This document shows, one piece after another, positions 37,201 through 44,788 of a stretch of DNA of 64,000 nt. Both the position numbers and the translations under genes were made by a program. The notes beneath the pieces are model-generated. The model had not been told where the DNA came from, made no database searches, and saw only the letters and a program-made list of their open reading frames with translations. The stretch lies in the NCBI RefSeq assembly GCF_001297015.1, contig NZ_LIGE01000024.1, positions 1 to 64,000 on the forward strand, in the 5' to 3' direction. Position 1 is the first letter of the stretch, and each line of letters begins with the position of its first letter. The DNA comes from Pseudomonas sp. RIT-PI-r (GTDB lineage: Bacteria > Pseudomonadota > Gammaproteobacteria > Pseudomonadales > Pseudomonadaceae).

Positions 37201-40200
37201 TCGCGGTTTCCGTATCGAACTCGGTGAGATCGAAGCGCAACTGCTCGAACAGGCTGCCGTGCGTCAGGCGGTGGTGCTGGCGCAGCCGGGCCTCAGCGGT
37301 CAGCAACTGGTTGCTTGGCTGGTGCCGAGCGATGCCACGTTGCTCGACGCAAGCTCTGCTGAACAGGCGCAGTGGCGCGACCGCGTGCGTGCCGAACTCA
37401 AGGAAAACCTGCCGGATCACATGATCCCGGCGCACCTGCTATTGCTTGAGCAATTGCCGCTGACCGCCAACGGCAAACTCAACCGCAGTGCCTTGCCGTC
37501 CCCGGACGCCAGGCAGGCGCAGCAGGCGTATCAGGCGCCACAAAGCGTCATGGAGCAGCGTCTGGCCGAGATCTGGCAAGACGTGCTGAAGCTGCCGCAA
37601 GTGGGCCTCAACGACAACTTCTTCGAACTGGGCGGCGATTCGATCATCTCGATTCAGGTGGTCAGCCGCGCGCGACAGGCCGGTATTCGCTTGAACCCGA
37701 AAGACCTGTTCCAGCACCAGACCATTCAACGTCTGGCGCTGGTCGCGCAGTTGGGCGATGACGATACGAGCATCGACCAACAAGCGGTCACCGGCGCAGC
37801 GTTGCTGTTGCCGATCCAGCAGCAGTTCTTCGACGATGAAATCCCTGAGCGTCATCACTGGAACCAATCGGTGCTGCTCAAGCCGCGCCAGCCGCTGGAC
37901 GCGGAAAAAGTCGAGCAAGTGTTGCGTGCGCTGGTTGCCCATCACGATGCCTTGCGCCTGAGTTTCACCCAGCACAACGGCGTGTGGCAGGCCGAGCACC
38001 GCGCGGTTGAAGATCAACCGCAAAACCTGCTGTGGCAGGAAGCCGTCGCCGATGCCGACGCACTGGAGGCCTTGGGCAACCGCGCGCAGCGCAGCCTCGA
38101 TTTGCAGAACGGGCCGCTGTTGCGTGCGGTGCTGGCGAATCTGGCCGATGGCACCCAGCGTTTGCAGTTGGTCATTCATCACTTGGTGGTGGACGGCGTG
38201 TCGTGGCGGATTCTGCTGGAAGACCTGCAAAACGCCTATCAGCAATTGCTCGACGGTCAGCCACTGAAGCTGCCGGCGAAAACCAGCGCCTTCAAGGACT
38301 GGAGCGAGCACTTGCAGCGCTACGCCAACAGCGCGGCGTTGCAACAGGAACTGGCTTACTGGCAGGCCTGCCTGAGCGATGTCAGCACCGATCTGCCGTG
38401 CAAGCGTGCCGATGCCGGTCAGCACAATCGTCTGGCGCACACTGTGCAGACCCGTCTCGGCAGCGAGCTGACCCGACAGTTGCTGCAAGAAGCCCCGGCG
38501 GCGTATCGCACCCAGGTCAACGACTTGCTGCTGACGGCGTTGGCGCGGGTCATTGGCCGCTGGAGCGGGCAGCCTTCAACGCTGATTCAGCTCGAAGGTC
38601 ATGGGCGTGAAGAGCTGTTCGACGGTGTTGACCTGACCCGCACCGTGGGCTGGTTCACCAGCCTGTTCCCGGTGCGCCTGACCCCGGCCGAAGGCGCGGG
38701 CGATTCGATCAAGCAGATCAAGGAACAACTGCGCTCGATCCCCAATAAAGGCATCGGTTTCGGTGCACTGCGTCATCTTGGCGATGCTCAGGCACAACAG
38801 AGCCTGCGTGAATTGCCGACCCCGCGCATCACCTTCAACTACCTCGGTCAGTTCGACGGCAGTTTCGAGGGCGATGACGGCGCGCTGTTTGCACCGGCGC
38901 CGGACAATGCCGGTCTCGACCAGAGCCCGGACGCGCCAATGGGCAATTGGCTGACCCTCAACGGTCAGGTGTACGGCGGCGAATTGCGCGTAGGCTGGAC
39001 CTTCAGCAGCGAGCGTTTCGACAGTGCTGTGATCGAAGCACTGGCGGCGGATTACGCCGAGGAGCTGGCCACTTTGATCGGCCATTGCCTGACCCCGGGC
39101 GTCGCTGGGCTGACGCCTTCGGACTTCCCGCTGGCCGGGCTGACCCAGGCACAGCTCGACGGCTTGCCAACCCGCCCACAGCAGATTGACGACATCTATC
39201 CGTTGTCGCCGATGCAGCAGGGCATGTTGTTCCACACCCTCTACGCGCAACAGTCCGGCGACTACATCAACCAGATGTGTGTGGCCGTCGATGGCTTGCA
39301 GGTCGAGCGTTTCCGCGATGCCTGGCAAGCGGCGATGGACAGCCACGAAGTGCTGCGCAGCGGTTTTGTCTGGGAAGGTGACCTGCCCAATGCCCTGCAA
39401 GTGGTGCACAAAGGCTTGCAAGTGCCGTTCAGCGTGCTCGACTGGCGTGATCGCAGCGACCAGGCGCAAGCGCTGAAAGCCTTGGAACTTGAACAACGCC
39501 AGCAAGGGTTTGATCTGCACGCGGCACCGTTACTGCGTCTGGTCGTGGTGCAGGTGGCGGCTGAGCGCTTCCATCTGATTTACACCTCGCACCACATTCT
39601 GATGGACGGCTGGAGCAACTCGCAGTTGCTCGGCGATGTATTGCAGCGCTATCACGGCCACGCGCCGGCGATGGGGGCGGGACGTTATCGCGATTACATC
39701 CAGTGGTTGGCGCAGCAGGATGCGCAGGTCACGGAAAACTTCTGGAAGGGCCAACTGGCCGACTTCGAGACACCGACGTATCTGGCCGATGCCGTGCCGC
39801 ACCTCGTTGATGCAAGCGTCAGCGGTCAGGGTGAATACCTGCTGACCCTCGACACTCACGCGACCGCTGAACTCAACAGTTTTGCCCGGGCACAAAAAGT
39901 CACGGTCAACACGTTGGTGCAAGCCGCGTGGTTGTTGCTGTTGCAGCGCTACACCGGGCAGGACACGGTCACGTTCGGCGCCACGGTATCGGGGCGACCG
40001 GCGCAGTTGAACGGCGTCGAAGGCCAGATCGGTCTGTTCATCAACACCTTGCCGATCATCGCCAGCCCACGTGCCGAACAGTCGTTGCCGCAATGGCTGC
40101 AGCAAGTGCAAGCACAGAACCTGTTGCTGCGCGAACAAGAGCACACGCCGCTGTTCGACATTCAGCGTTGGGCGGGGCAGAGCGGTGAGGCGTTGTTCGA

Positions 40201-43200
40201 CAACATTCTGGTGTTCGAGAACTACCCGATTGCCGAAGCCTTGCAACAAGCCGAATCAGCGGATCTGCGCTTTGGCGAAGTCGACCGTTATGAGCAGACC
40301 AACTATCCGCTGACGTTGATGGTCAACCTCGATCAGCAATTGACCGTGCACTTCAGCTATCAACAGACAAGTTTTGCCGCCGGCACCGTGGTCAAACTGG
40401 CAACGCAGTTGCAGCAACTGTTGAGCGGCATGCGCGCCAGTGTCGATGGCTGTCTGGGCGAATGGAACCTGCTTGAAGCAGACGATGAGCAGCGCATCCT
40501 GCGTGACTGGAATCCGCAGGCAACCGCTGACCTTGAGCCGATTTGCATTCACCAGGCCATCGAGCGTCAGGTCGCTGCCCAGCCGAACGCGCGCGCCGTG
40601 ACGTTCGGCCAGCAATCCTTCACCTATGGCGATATCGATGCCCGGGCCAATCGCCTGGCGCGCCGTTTGATCAGCACTGGCGTCGCCGCCGAAGTGCGCG
40701 TCGGTGTGGCGATGCAGCGCTCTGACAACCTGCTGGTGGCATTGCTCGCGGTCCTCAAGGCTGGTGGTACCTACGTGCCGCTGGACCCGGATTACCCGGC
40801 GGATCGGGTCGCCTACATGCTTGAAGACAGCCGCGCCCGCGTGCTGCTGACCGAGACCGATGTGGCGGCCACCCTGTCGCTCGCCAGCGACATGCAAGTG
40901 TTGCTGTTGGATCAACTGGATCTCTCGGCCTACAGCACGGTCGCGCCTGTCACCGACGTGAGTGTGAACAATCTTGCCTACGTGATTTACACCTCTGGTT
41001 CCACCGGCAAGCCCAAAGGCGTATCGATCAGCCATGCCAACATCATGGCGCTGAGCGACTGGTCGAAGCGCCTCTACAGCCGCGAGGACATTCAAGGTGT
41101 GCTCGCTTCGACGTCGGTGTGTTTCGACCTGTCGGTGTGGGAGCTGTTTGTCACCCTGGCCAATGGCGGTTCGTTGATCATCGCGCGCAACGCGCTGGAG
41201 TTGCCGAACTTGCCGGCGCGCGATCAGGTGCGCCTGATCAATACCGTGCCGTCGGCAATCAATGCCTTGCAGGACGCCGGCGATATTCCGGCCAGCGTAC
41301 GCATCATCAACCTGTGCGGCGAAGCGCTGAAGCAGAACCTGGTGGACACCCTGTATCAACAGGCGACCATCGCCGATATCTTCGACTTGTACGGCCCGTC
41401 GGAAGATACCGTTTACTCCACCTGGACCCGTCGAGAGGCTGGCGGCACGGCGAACATCGGTCGACCGATGATCCGCACCGCCAGTTATGTGCTGGGCGGC
41501 GATCTGCAACCGGCACCACAGGGTGTGTCGGCGGAGTTGTACCTGGCCGGTGCCGGTCTCAGCCGTGGCTATCTGGGCCGGGCGGCGATGACCGCAGAGA
41601 AATTCGTGCCTAACCCTTTCGCCGGCAATGGCGAGCGTATGTACCGCACCGGCGACCTGACCCGTTATCTGGGCGACGGCACGTTGCAATACGTCGGGCG
41701 TATCGATCATCAGGTGAAGGTGCGCGGTTTCCGTATCGAGCTGGGCGAAATCGAAGCGCGTCTGTTGCAGATCGACAACGTCAGCCAGGCGCTGGTGGTG
41801 GCGCAACCGATCGCCTCCAGCCATCAACTGGTGGCGTATGTGGTGGTCGATGACGCGACCGTGGCCAGCGCCGATGCAGCCGCGCAAGCGGTGCTGCGCG
41901 AAGCGCTGAAGACGCGACTCAAGGTGCACTTGCCGGACTACATGATTCCGGCGCACGTGCTGTTCCTCGCCAGCCTGCCGCTGACGCCGAATGGCAAGGT
42001 CGACCGCAAAGCCTTGCCGAGCATCGACGCGTTTGTCGCGGCGGGTGACTTCGTTGCCCCCGTCGGTGAACTGGAACAGCAGATCGCAGCCATCTGGCAA
42101 AACGTCCTGGAACTCGATCAGGTCAGCCGCGAGGATCATTTCTTCGAACTGGGCGGGCACTCGCTGCTGGCCACTCAGGCAGTTTCGCGTTTGCGCCATT
42201 TGACCGGCGGCACGTTGAGCCTGCGGGACCTGTTCAACTATCCGCGCCTCAAGGATCTGGCCACCTGGATGGCCGAAGAACAGACACCGGCCCTTGGCGG
42301 GGCGGCCAGTCAGGCCGTTCCACTGAAGGCCTGGGGCAGCAAATCGACGGCACCGCTGTCGCTGGTGCAACGGCGTTTGTGGGTCGCCGAGCAATTGTCC
42401 GGCGGCAGTTCGGCCTACGGCATGCCGCTGGCCCTGCGCTTGCGCGGTGAGCTGTCGGTCGAGCGCTTCATGAGCAGTTTTGCCGAAGTGGTGCGCCGTC
42501 ATGAAGTGCTGCGCACCGCGTACTCGCAGGATGACGAAGGTGATCCGATTGCGCTGATTGCCGAGACGGTCGATGTCGACTTCCCGTTGCTCGATTTGTC
42601 CGGTCTGTCGCGCAGTGCCCAGGAAGAACAGGTCGCGCAGGCTGCGCTGGATAACGCGCGAACGCCGATCGATCTGGAGCAGGCGCCATTGTGGCGCGGG
42701 CGCATTCTGCATCTGTCACCGACCGAGCATGTGCTGCTGTTCTCCATGCATCACATCATTTCTGACGGTTGGTCGATGGGCGTATTGATCAACGAACTGG
42801 TGCAGCTCTATGAGCTGAGCAAGGCCGGTGCTGCCGCGTCGTTGCCGGCGCTGGAGGTGCAGTACTCGGACTTTGCCCTGTGGCAACAGGAGCTGGAACG
42901 CCAAGGGATTCTTGGCCAGCAGGCGGATTACTGGAGAGAGATGCTCAGTGGTTACAGCGGGCAGCTCAACCTGCCGCTGGACACCCCGCGAGGGCCGGTG
43001 GCGTCGTACGACGGTGATGCCGTGCAGTTCCATCTGCCGAAGGATTTGAGTCAGGCCTTGCGCAAGGTTGCCAATGACGCCGGGGTGACGCTGTACAGTA
43101 CGCTGCTGGCGTCGTTCCAGGTGTTGTTGCATCAATTCAGCGGCGGCGACGACGTGTTGGTCGGCGCCGACGTCGCTGGACGCGAGCAGGCGCAGCTGGA

Positions 43201-44788
43201 ACAACTGATCGGCTTCTTCGTCAACGTCTTGCCGCTGCGTTCACGCTTCTCGGCCGACAAGGCGTTCTCGGCATTCCTCGCCCGCACGCAGGACACCCTG
43301 CTCGGCGCGCTGGAGCATCAGGACCTGCCGCTGGACATGATCGTCGAATCCTGTGGCGTGCCGCGCCACAAGGGCATGAACCCGTTGGTGCAGGTGTTGT
43401 TCGTGATGAACAACCTGCCGGGCCGTACCCAATCCATGGGCGGTTTGAGCGTCGAGCCGCTGGCGGCGCTGCAGAGCCATTCTAAATTCGACATGGCATT
43501 GTTCGTTGACGAAGAAGAAGGGCAATTGCTGGGTAATTGGCAATTCGCCACAACCTTGTTCGGACACGAGCGCATTCAGTACCTGGTGCAGGCCTGGATA
43601 GCCCTGTTGGAACAGATCGTCGCTGATCAGGACATTCAATTGGGAGCTATCAGCATGCCAGTCGACAATTTAGCAGTGGCCGCCAAACCCGCTGCCCCCG
43701 GACCCAAGGCCGACAAACTGGGCAAGTTCCTCAAGCGTGGCGCCGCGCCGGTGGCCAAGGTTCGCCCGGCGCCGATCCGCGAATCGCTGATCGCCGCGCC
43801 GCAGCCGTTCCCGCTGTTGATGGAACCGAACGAGCCGCAGCTGGATTTGATCGAGTGGATCAAGCACAACCGCCCGCTGATCGAAGAAAAACTGGCGACC
43901 CACGCCGGCATTCTCTTCCGTGGTTTCGAGCTCGACGGCATTCAGGGCTTTGAGGCGTTCGCCGAAGCGATCCAGCCAGGCCTGTACGGTCAATACGGCG
44001 ATCTGCCGAAGAAGGAGGGCGGCAAGAACACTTATCGCTCCACGCCGTACCCGGAACGCAAGATGATCCTGTTCCACAACGAGAGCTCGCACCAGGATCG
44101 CTGGCCGCGCAAGCAGATGTTCTATTGCGAGCAAGCGGCGCCGGTCGGTGGTGCGACGCCGGTGGTGGATTGCCGCTTGATGTACGAAAAACTGCCGGCG
44201 GACCTGCGTGACAAGTTCGAGTCCAAAGGCTTGCTGTATGTGCGCACCTTCACCGACAACCTCGACGTGTCGTGGCAGCACTTCTTCAAGACCGAAGACC
44301 GTGCCGAAGTCGAAGCCCGCTGCCGCGCCGGCGGTATCGAGTGGCGCTGGCTCGACAACAACGAACTGCAAACCCGCACACCGGGACCGGCGATCATTCG
44401 TCACCCGATCACCGGGGCCAAGTCGTTCTTCAATCAGGTGCAACTGCACCACATCTACTGGCTGGAACCGGATGTGCGTGAAGACCTGTTGTCGATGTTC
44501 GGCGCCGAACGCATGCCGCGTCACGTGTACTACGGCGACGGTTCGCCGATCGAAGACGACGTGATGCAACGCATCGGTGAGCTGTATGAAGAGTGCGCCG
44601 TGCGGTTCGACTGGCAGAAGGGCGACGCGATCCTGCTCGATAACATGCTGGTGGCGCATGCCCGTGATCCGTTCGAAGGTCCGCGCAAGATTGTCGTGGC
44701 GATGGGTGACATGTATGACCACGGCAGCCTGGAGCGCCCGACAGCCGCCGCTCAGGTGGCAATGAATACTGAGGAAAGCGGAGCATGA
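31262..44788 (+). CDS. Pyoverdine NRPS 2 with C-terminal Asp beta-hydroxylase: C-A-T-C-A-T-E-C-A-T-C-TauD
   Basis: A 4508-aa synthetase. Module 4: C, A (513-1000), T; code DILQLGLIWK, glycine. Module 5: C (from 1111), A (1569-2075), T, E (2180-2620); code DFWNVGMVHK, threonine, so D-Thr or D-allo-Thr. Module 6: C (from 2643, PLSPMQQG), A (3094-3580), T; code DLWNNCLVYK, close to the alanine-like module 3. Then a further C (about 3697-4130, HHIISDG), a Lys/Pro-rich linker, and a TauD/SyrP-like Fe(II)/2-oxoglutarate oxygenase (about 4190-4490; HxE in ILFHNESSH, distal His in LVAHARDPF). The last C and hydroxylase belong to the Asp module that continues in the next gene. ggaggaag lies before the ATG, and the 3' end overlaps NRPS 3 by ATGA. 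Confidence 0.95.
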   Translation: MDKSVALRIAKRFITLPLDKRKLYLEKMLEEGVSPANLPIPETRSGFAAIPLSYAQERQLFLWQMDPHSTAYHIPSALRLKGQLDVAALERSFNAVAARHESLRTTFAEHGETFCQVIHPQLPLSITLTPLPAGLDSAGEEAAIKAFVESETARPFNLQQGPLLRVALLKVADDDHVLVLIQHHIIADGWSIKVLVNELIQHYAADSAGQPLSLPELEVQYADYAIWQRHWLEAGERERQLAYWIKTLDGEQPVLELPIDFPRPAVQSLRGARLQLDLPAALGDALKQLAQREGASLFMLLLASFQALLHRYSGQAQIRVGVPTANRNRVETEGLIGFFVNTQVLNAEVHGQLPFNQLLAQVKQAAMAAQAHQDLPFEQLIEALQPERSLSHSPVFQVMFNHQTSRDQGRGAVQLPQLSVEDVQWEGRTAQFDLTLNTYESNDGFAAELTYATDLFKPETVERLARHWQNLLQGIVAAPTQRVGELPLLESAEHGVLLQDWFRVADHSAQGECVQQDFALQAQQNPQATALIIGDDVLTYGELDARANQLAHHLIEAGVGPDQLVGIAVERSVEMIVGLLAILKAGGAYVPLDPAYPEDRLAYMIEDSGLHLLLTQAHLQAQLPIPAGVQTLLLDQPGDWLAAYPQTAPDVAVNGEHLAYTIYTSGSTGKPKGVMVRHAALSNFVASMIKQPGIVAADRMLSLTTFSFDIFGLEIYGPLLAGACVVLTGKDVHQDPQAVLELIERHAVSVLQATPSTWRMLLDNEHALILKGRTFLCGGEALPQELAQRMLVLTPSVWNLYGPTETTIWSAQHALSADHSRPFLGTPIDNTALYILGSDLELNPLGAPGELLIGGDGLARGYFQRPSLTAERFVPDPFSANGARLYRTGDLTRYRAEGVIEYIGRIDHQVKIRGFRIELGEIEARLLALDSVRETVVVAQDGPTGPQLVGYVVPSASTVDEVELRAELKASLKAELPEYMVPAHLLFLAQLPLTPNGKVDRKALPAPDASQLQSTYIAPQTATQHSVAEIWQAVLKLERVGLSDNFFELGGHSLLVTQVVSRVRQTLNVQVPLRTLFEHSVLEDFVAALGVDQATQEPAIVALPRTQPMALSYAQERQWFLWQLEPTSTAYHVPAALRLRGELNLPALQQSFNALIERHESLRTCFVEQQGQTLQVIQAHGTLDLQVQDVAGLDDAALQALVAAETLHLFNLQQGPLLRVKLLRLAADDHALVITLHHIVSDGWSMNIMVDELVALYAAYSQGQTAPLPALPVQYADYAVWQKQWMDAGERERQLNYWTAQLGDGDQPLLELPTDRPRPAEQSYRGARRDIPLSLELATALKQVAQRENVTLFALLLASFQTLLHRYSGQADIRVGVPVANRNRVETEGLIGFFVNTQVLKAEFDSQQTFRSLLQQVKNTVLGAQAHQDLPFEQLVDALQPERSLSHSPLFQVMHNHQSQARQAQGATRLPQLQIEGLPWASNTAQFDLTLNTFESTDNVWAELTYATDLFDVETIERLSQHWTNLLQGIVTDSGQRIAELPLHDAAERAATLLQWNPAVADFPNEQCLHHLIEAQAARAPQAVAVTYAEQSLSYGELNSRANQLAHKLIASGVGPDVRVGLAVERSLDMLVGLLAILKAGGAYVPLDPSYPEERLSYMIGDSGIGLLLSQSHLLGRLPVPDSVRSLMLDQDREDLEGYSDCNPQVQMSADNLAYVIYTSGSTGQPKGTLLAHRNVLRLFEATAAWFDFGARDVWSLFHSYAFDFSVWEIFGALLYGGKLVVVPYEVSRAPEDFFALLCREGITVLNQTPSAFKQLMQVACAPEHAAQQLALRYVVFGGEALEVKSLRPWFERFGDQTPQLINMYGITETTVHVTYRPLSMADLQRDASSPIGEPIADLSWYLLDGDLNPVAKGCIGELYVGRAGLARGYLNRADLTSLRFIPDPFAADGGRLYRTGDLARYRADGVIEYIGRIDHQVKIRGFRIELGEIEAQLLEQAAVRQAVVLAQPGLSGQQLVAWLVPSDATLLDASSAEQAQWRDRVRAELKENLPDHMIPAHLLLLEQLPLTANGKLNRSALPSPDARQAQQAYQAPQSVMEQRLAEIWQDVLKLPQVGLNDNFFELGGDSIISIQVVSRARQAGIRLNPKDLFQHQTIQRLALVAQLGDDDTSIDQQAVTGAALLLPIQQQFFDDEIPERHHWNQSVLLKPRQPLDAEKVEQVLRALVAHHDALRLSFTQHNGVWQAEHRAVEDQPQNLLWQEAVADADALEALGNRAQRSLDLQNGPLLRAVLANLADGTQRLQLVIHHLVVDGVSWRILLEDLQNAYQQLLDGQPLKLPAKTSAFKDWSEHLQRYANSAALQQELAYWQACLSDVSTDLPCKRADAGQHNRLAHTVQTRLGSELTRQLLQEAPAAYRTQVNDLLLTALARVIGRWSGQPSTLIQLEGHGREELFDGVDLTRTVGWFTSLFPVRLTPAEGAGDSIKQIKEQLRSIPNKGIGFGALRHLGDAQAQQSLRELPTPRITFNYLGQFDGSFEGDDGALFAPAPDNAGLDQSPDAPMGNWLTLNGQVYGGELRVGWTFSSERFDSAVIEALAADYAEELATLIGHCLTPGVAGLTPSDFPLAGLTQAQLDGLPTRPQQIDDIYPLSPMQQGMLFHTLYAQQSGDYINQMCVAVDGLQVERFRDAWQAAMDSHEVLRSGFVWEGDLPNALQVVHKGLQVPFSVLDWRDRSDQAQALKALELEQRQQGFDLHAAPLLRLVVVQVAAERFHLIYTSHHILMDGWSNSQLLGDVLQRYHGHAPAMGAGRYRDYIQWLAQQDAQVTENFWKGQLADFETPTYLADAVPHLVDASVSGQGEYLLTLDTHATAELNSFARAQKVTVNTLVQAAWLLLLQRYTGQDTVTFGATVSGRPAQLNGVEGQIGLFINTLPIIASPRAEQSLPQWLQQVQAQNLLLREQEHTPLFDIQRWAGQSGEALFDNILVFENYPIAEALQQAESADLRFGEVDRYEQTNYPLTLMVNLDQQLTVHFSYQQTSFAAGTVVKLATQLQQLLSGMRASVDGCLGEWNLLEADDEQRILRDWNPQATADLEPICIHQAIERQVAAQPNARAVTFGQQSFTYGDIDARANRLARRLISTGVAAEVRVGVAMQRSDNLLVALLAVLKAGGTYVPLDPDYPADRVAYMLEDSRARVLLTETDVAATLSLASDMQVLLLDQLDLSAYSTVAPVTDVSVNNLAYVIYTSGSTGKPKGVSISHANIMALSDWSKRLYSREDIQGVLASTSVCFDLSVWELFVTLANGGSLIIARNALELPNLPARDQVRLINTVPSAINALQDAGDIPASVRIINLCGEALKQNLVDTLYQQATIADIFDLYGPSEDTVYSTWTRREAGGTANIGRPMIRTASYVLGGDLQPAPQGVSAELYLAGAGLSRGYLGRAAMTAEKFVPNPFAGNGERMYRTGDLTRYLGDGTLQYVGRIDHQVKVRGFRIELGEIEARLLQIDNVSQALVVAQPIASSHQLVAYVVVDDATVASADAAAQAVLREALKTRLKVHLPDYMIPAHVLFLASLPLTPNGKVDRKALPSIDAFVAAGDFVAPVGELEQQIAAIWQNVLELDQVSREDHFFELGGHSLLATQAVSRLRHLTGGTLSLRDLFNYPRLKDLATWMAEEQTPALGGAASQAVPLKAWGSKSTAPLSLVQRRLWVAEQLSGGSSAYGMPLALRLRGELSVERFMSSFAEVVRRHEVLRTAYSQDDEGDPIALIAETVDVDFPLLDLSGLSRSAQEEQVAQAALDNARTPIDLEQAPLWRGRILHLSPTEHVLLFSMHHIISDGWSMGVLINELVQLYELSKAGAAASLPALEVQYSDFALWQQELERQGILGQQADYWREMLSGYSGQLNLPLDTPRGPVASYDGDAVQFHLPKDLSQALRKVANDAGVTLYSTLLASFQVLLHQFSGGDDVLVGADVAGREQAQLEQLIGFFVNVLPLRSRFSADKAFSAFLARTQDTLLGALEHQDLPLDMIVESCGVPRHKGMNPLVQVLFVMNNLPGRTQSMGGLSVEPLAALQSHSKFDMALFVDEEEGQLLGNWQFATTLFGHERIQYLVQAWIALLEQIVADQDIQLGAISMPVDNLAVAAKPAAPGPKADKLGKFLKRGAAPVAKVRPAPIRESLIAAPQPFPLLMEPNEPQLDLIEWIKHNRPLIEEKLATHAGILFRGFELDGIQGFEAFAEAIQPGLYGQYGDLPKKEGGKNTYRSTPYPERKMILFHNESSHQDRWPRKQMFYCEQAAPVGGATPVVDCRLMYEKLPADLRDKFESKGLLYVRTFTDNLDVSWQHFFKTEDRAEVEARCRAGGIEWRWLDNNELQTRTPGPAIIRHPITGAKSFFNQVQLHHIYWLEPDVREDLLSMFGAERMPRHVYYGDGSPIEDDVMQRIGELYEECAVRFDWQKGDAILLDNMLVAHARDPFEGPRKIVVAMGDMYDHGSLERPTAAAQVAMNTEESGA

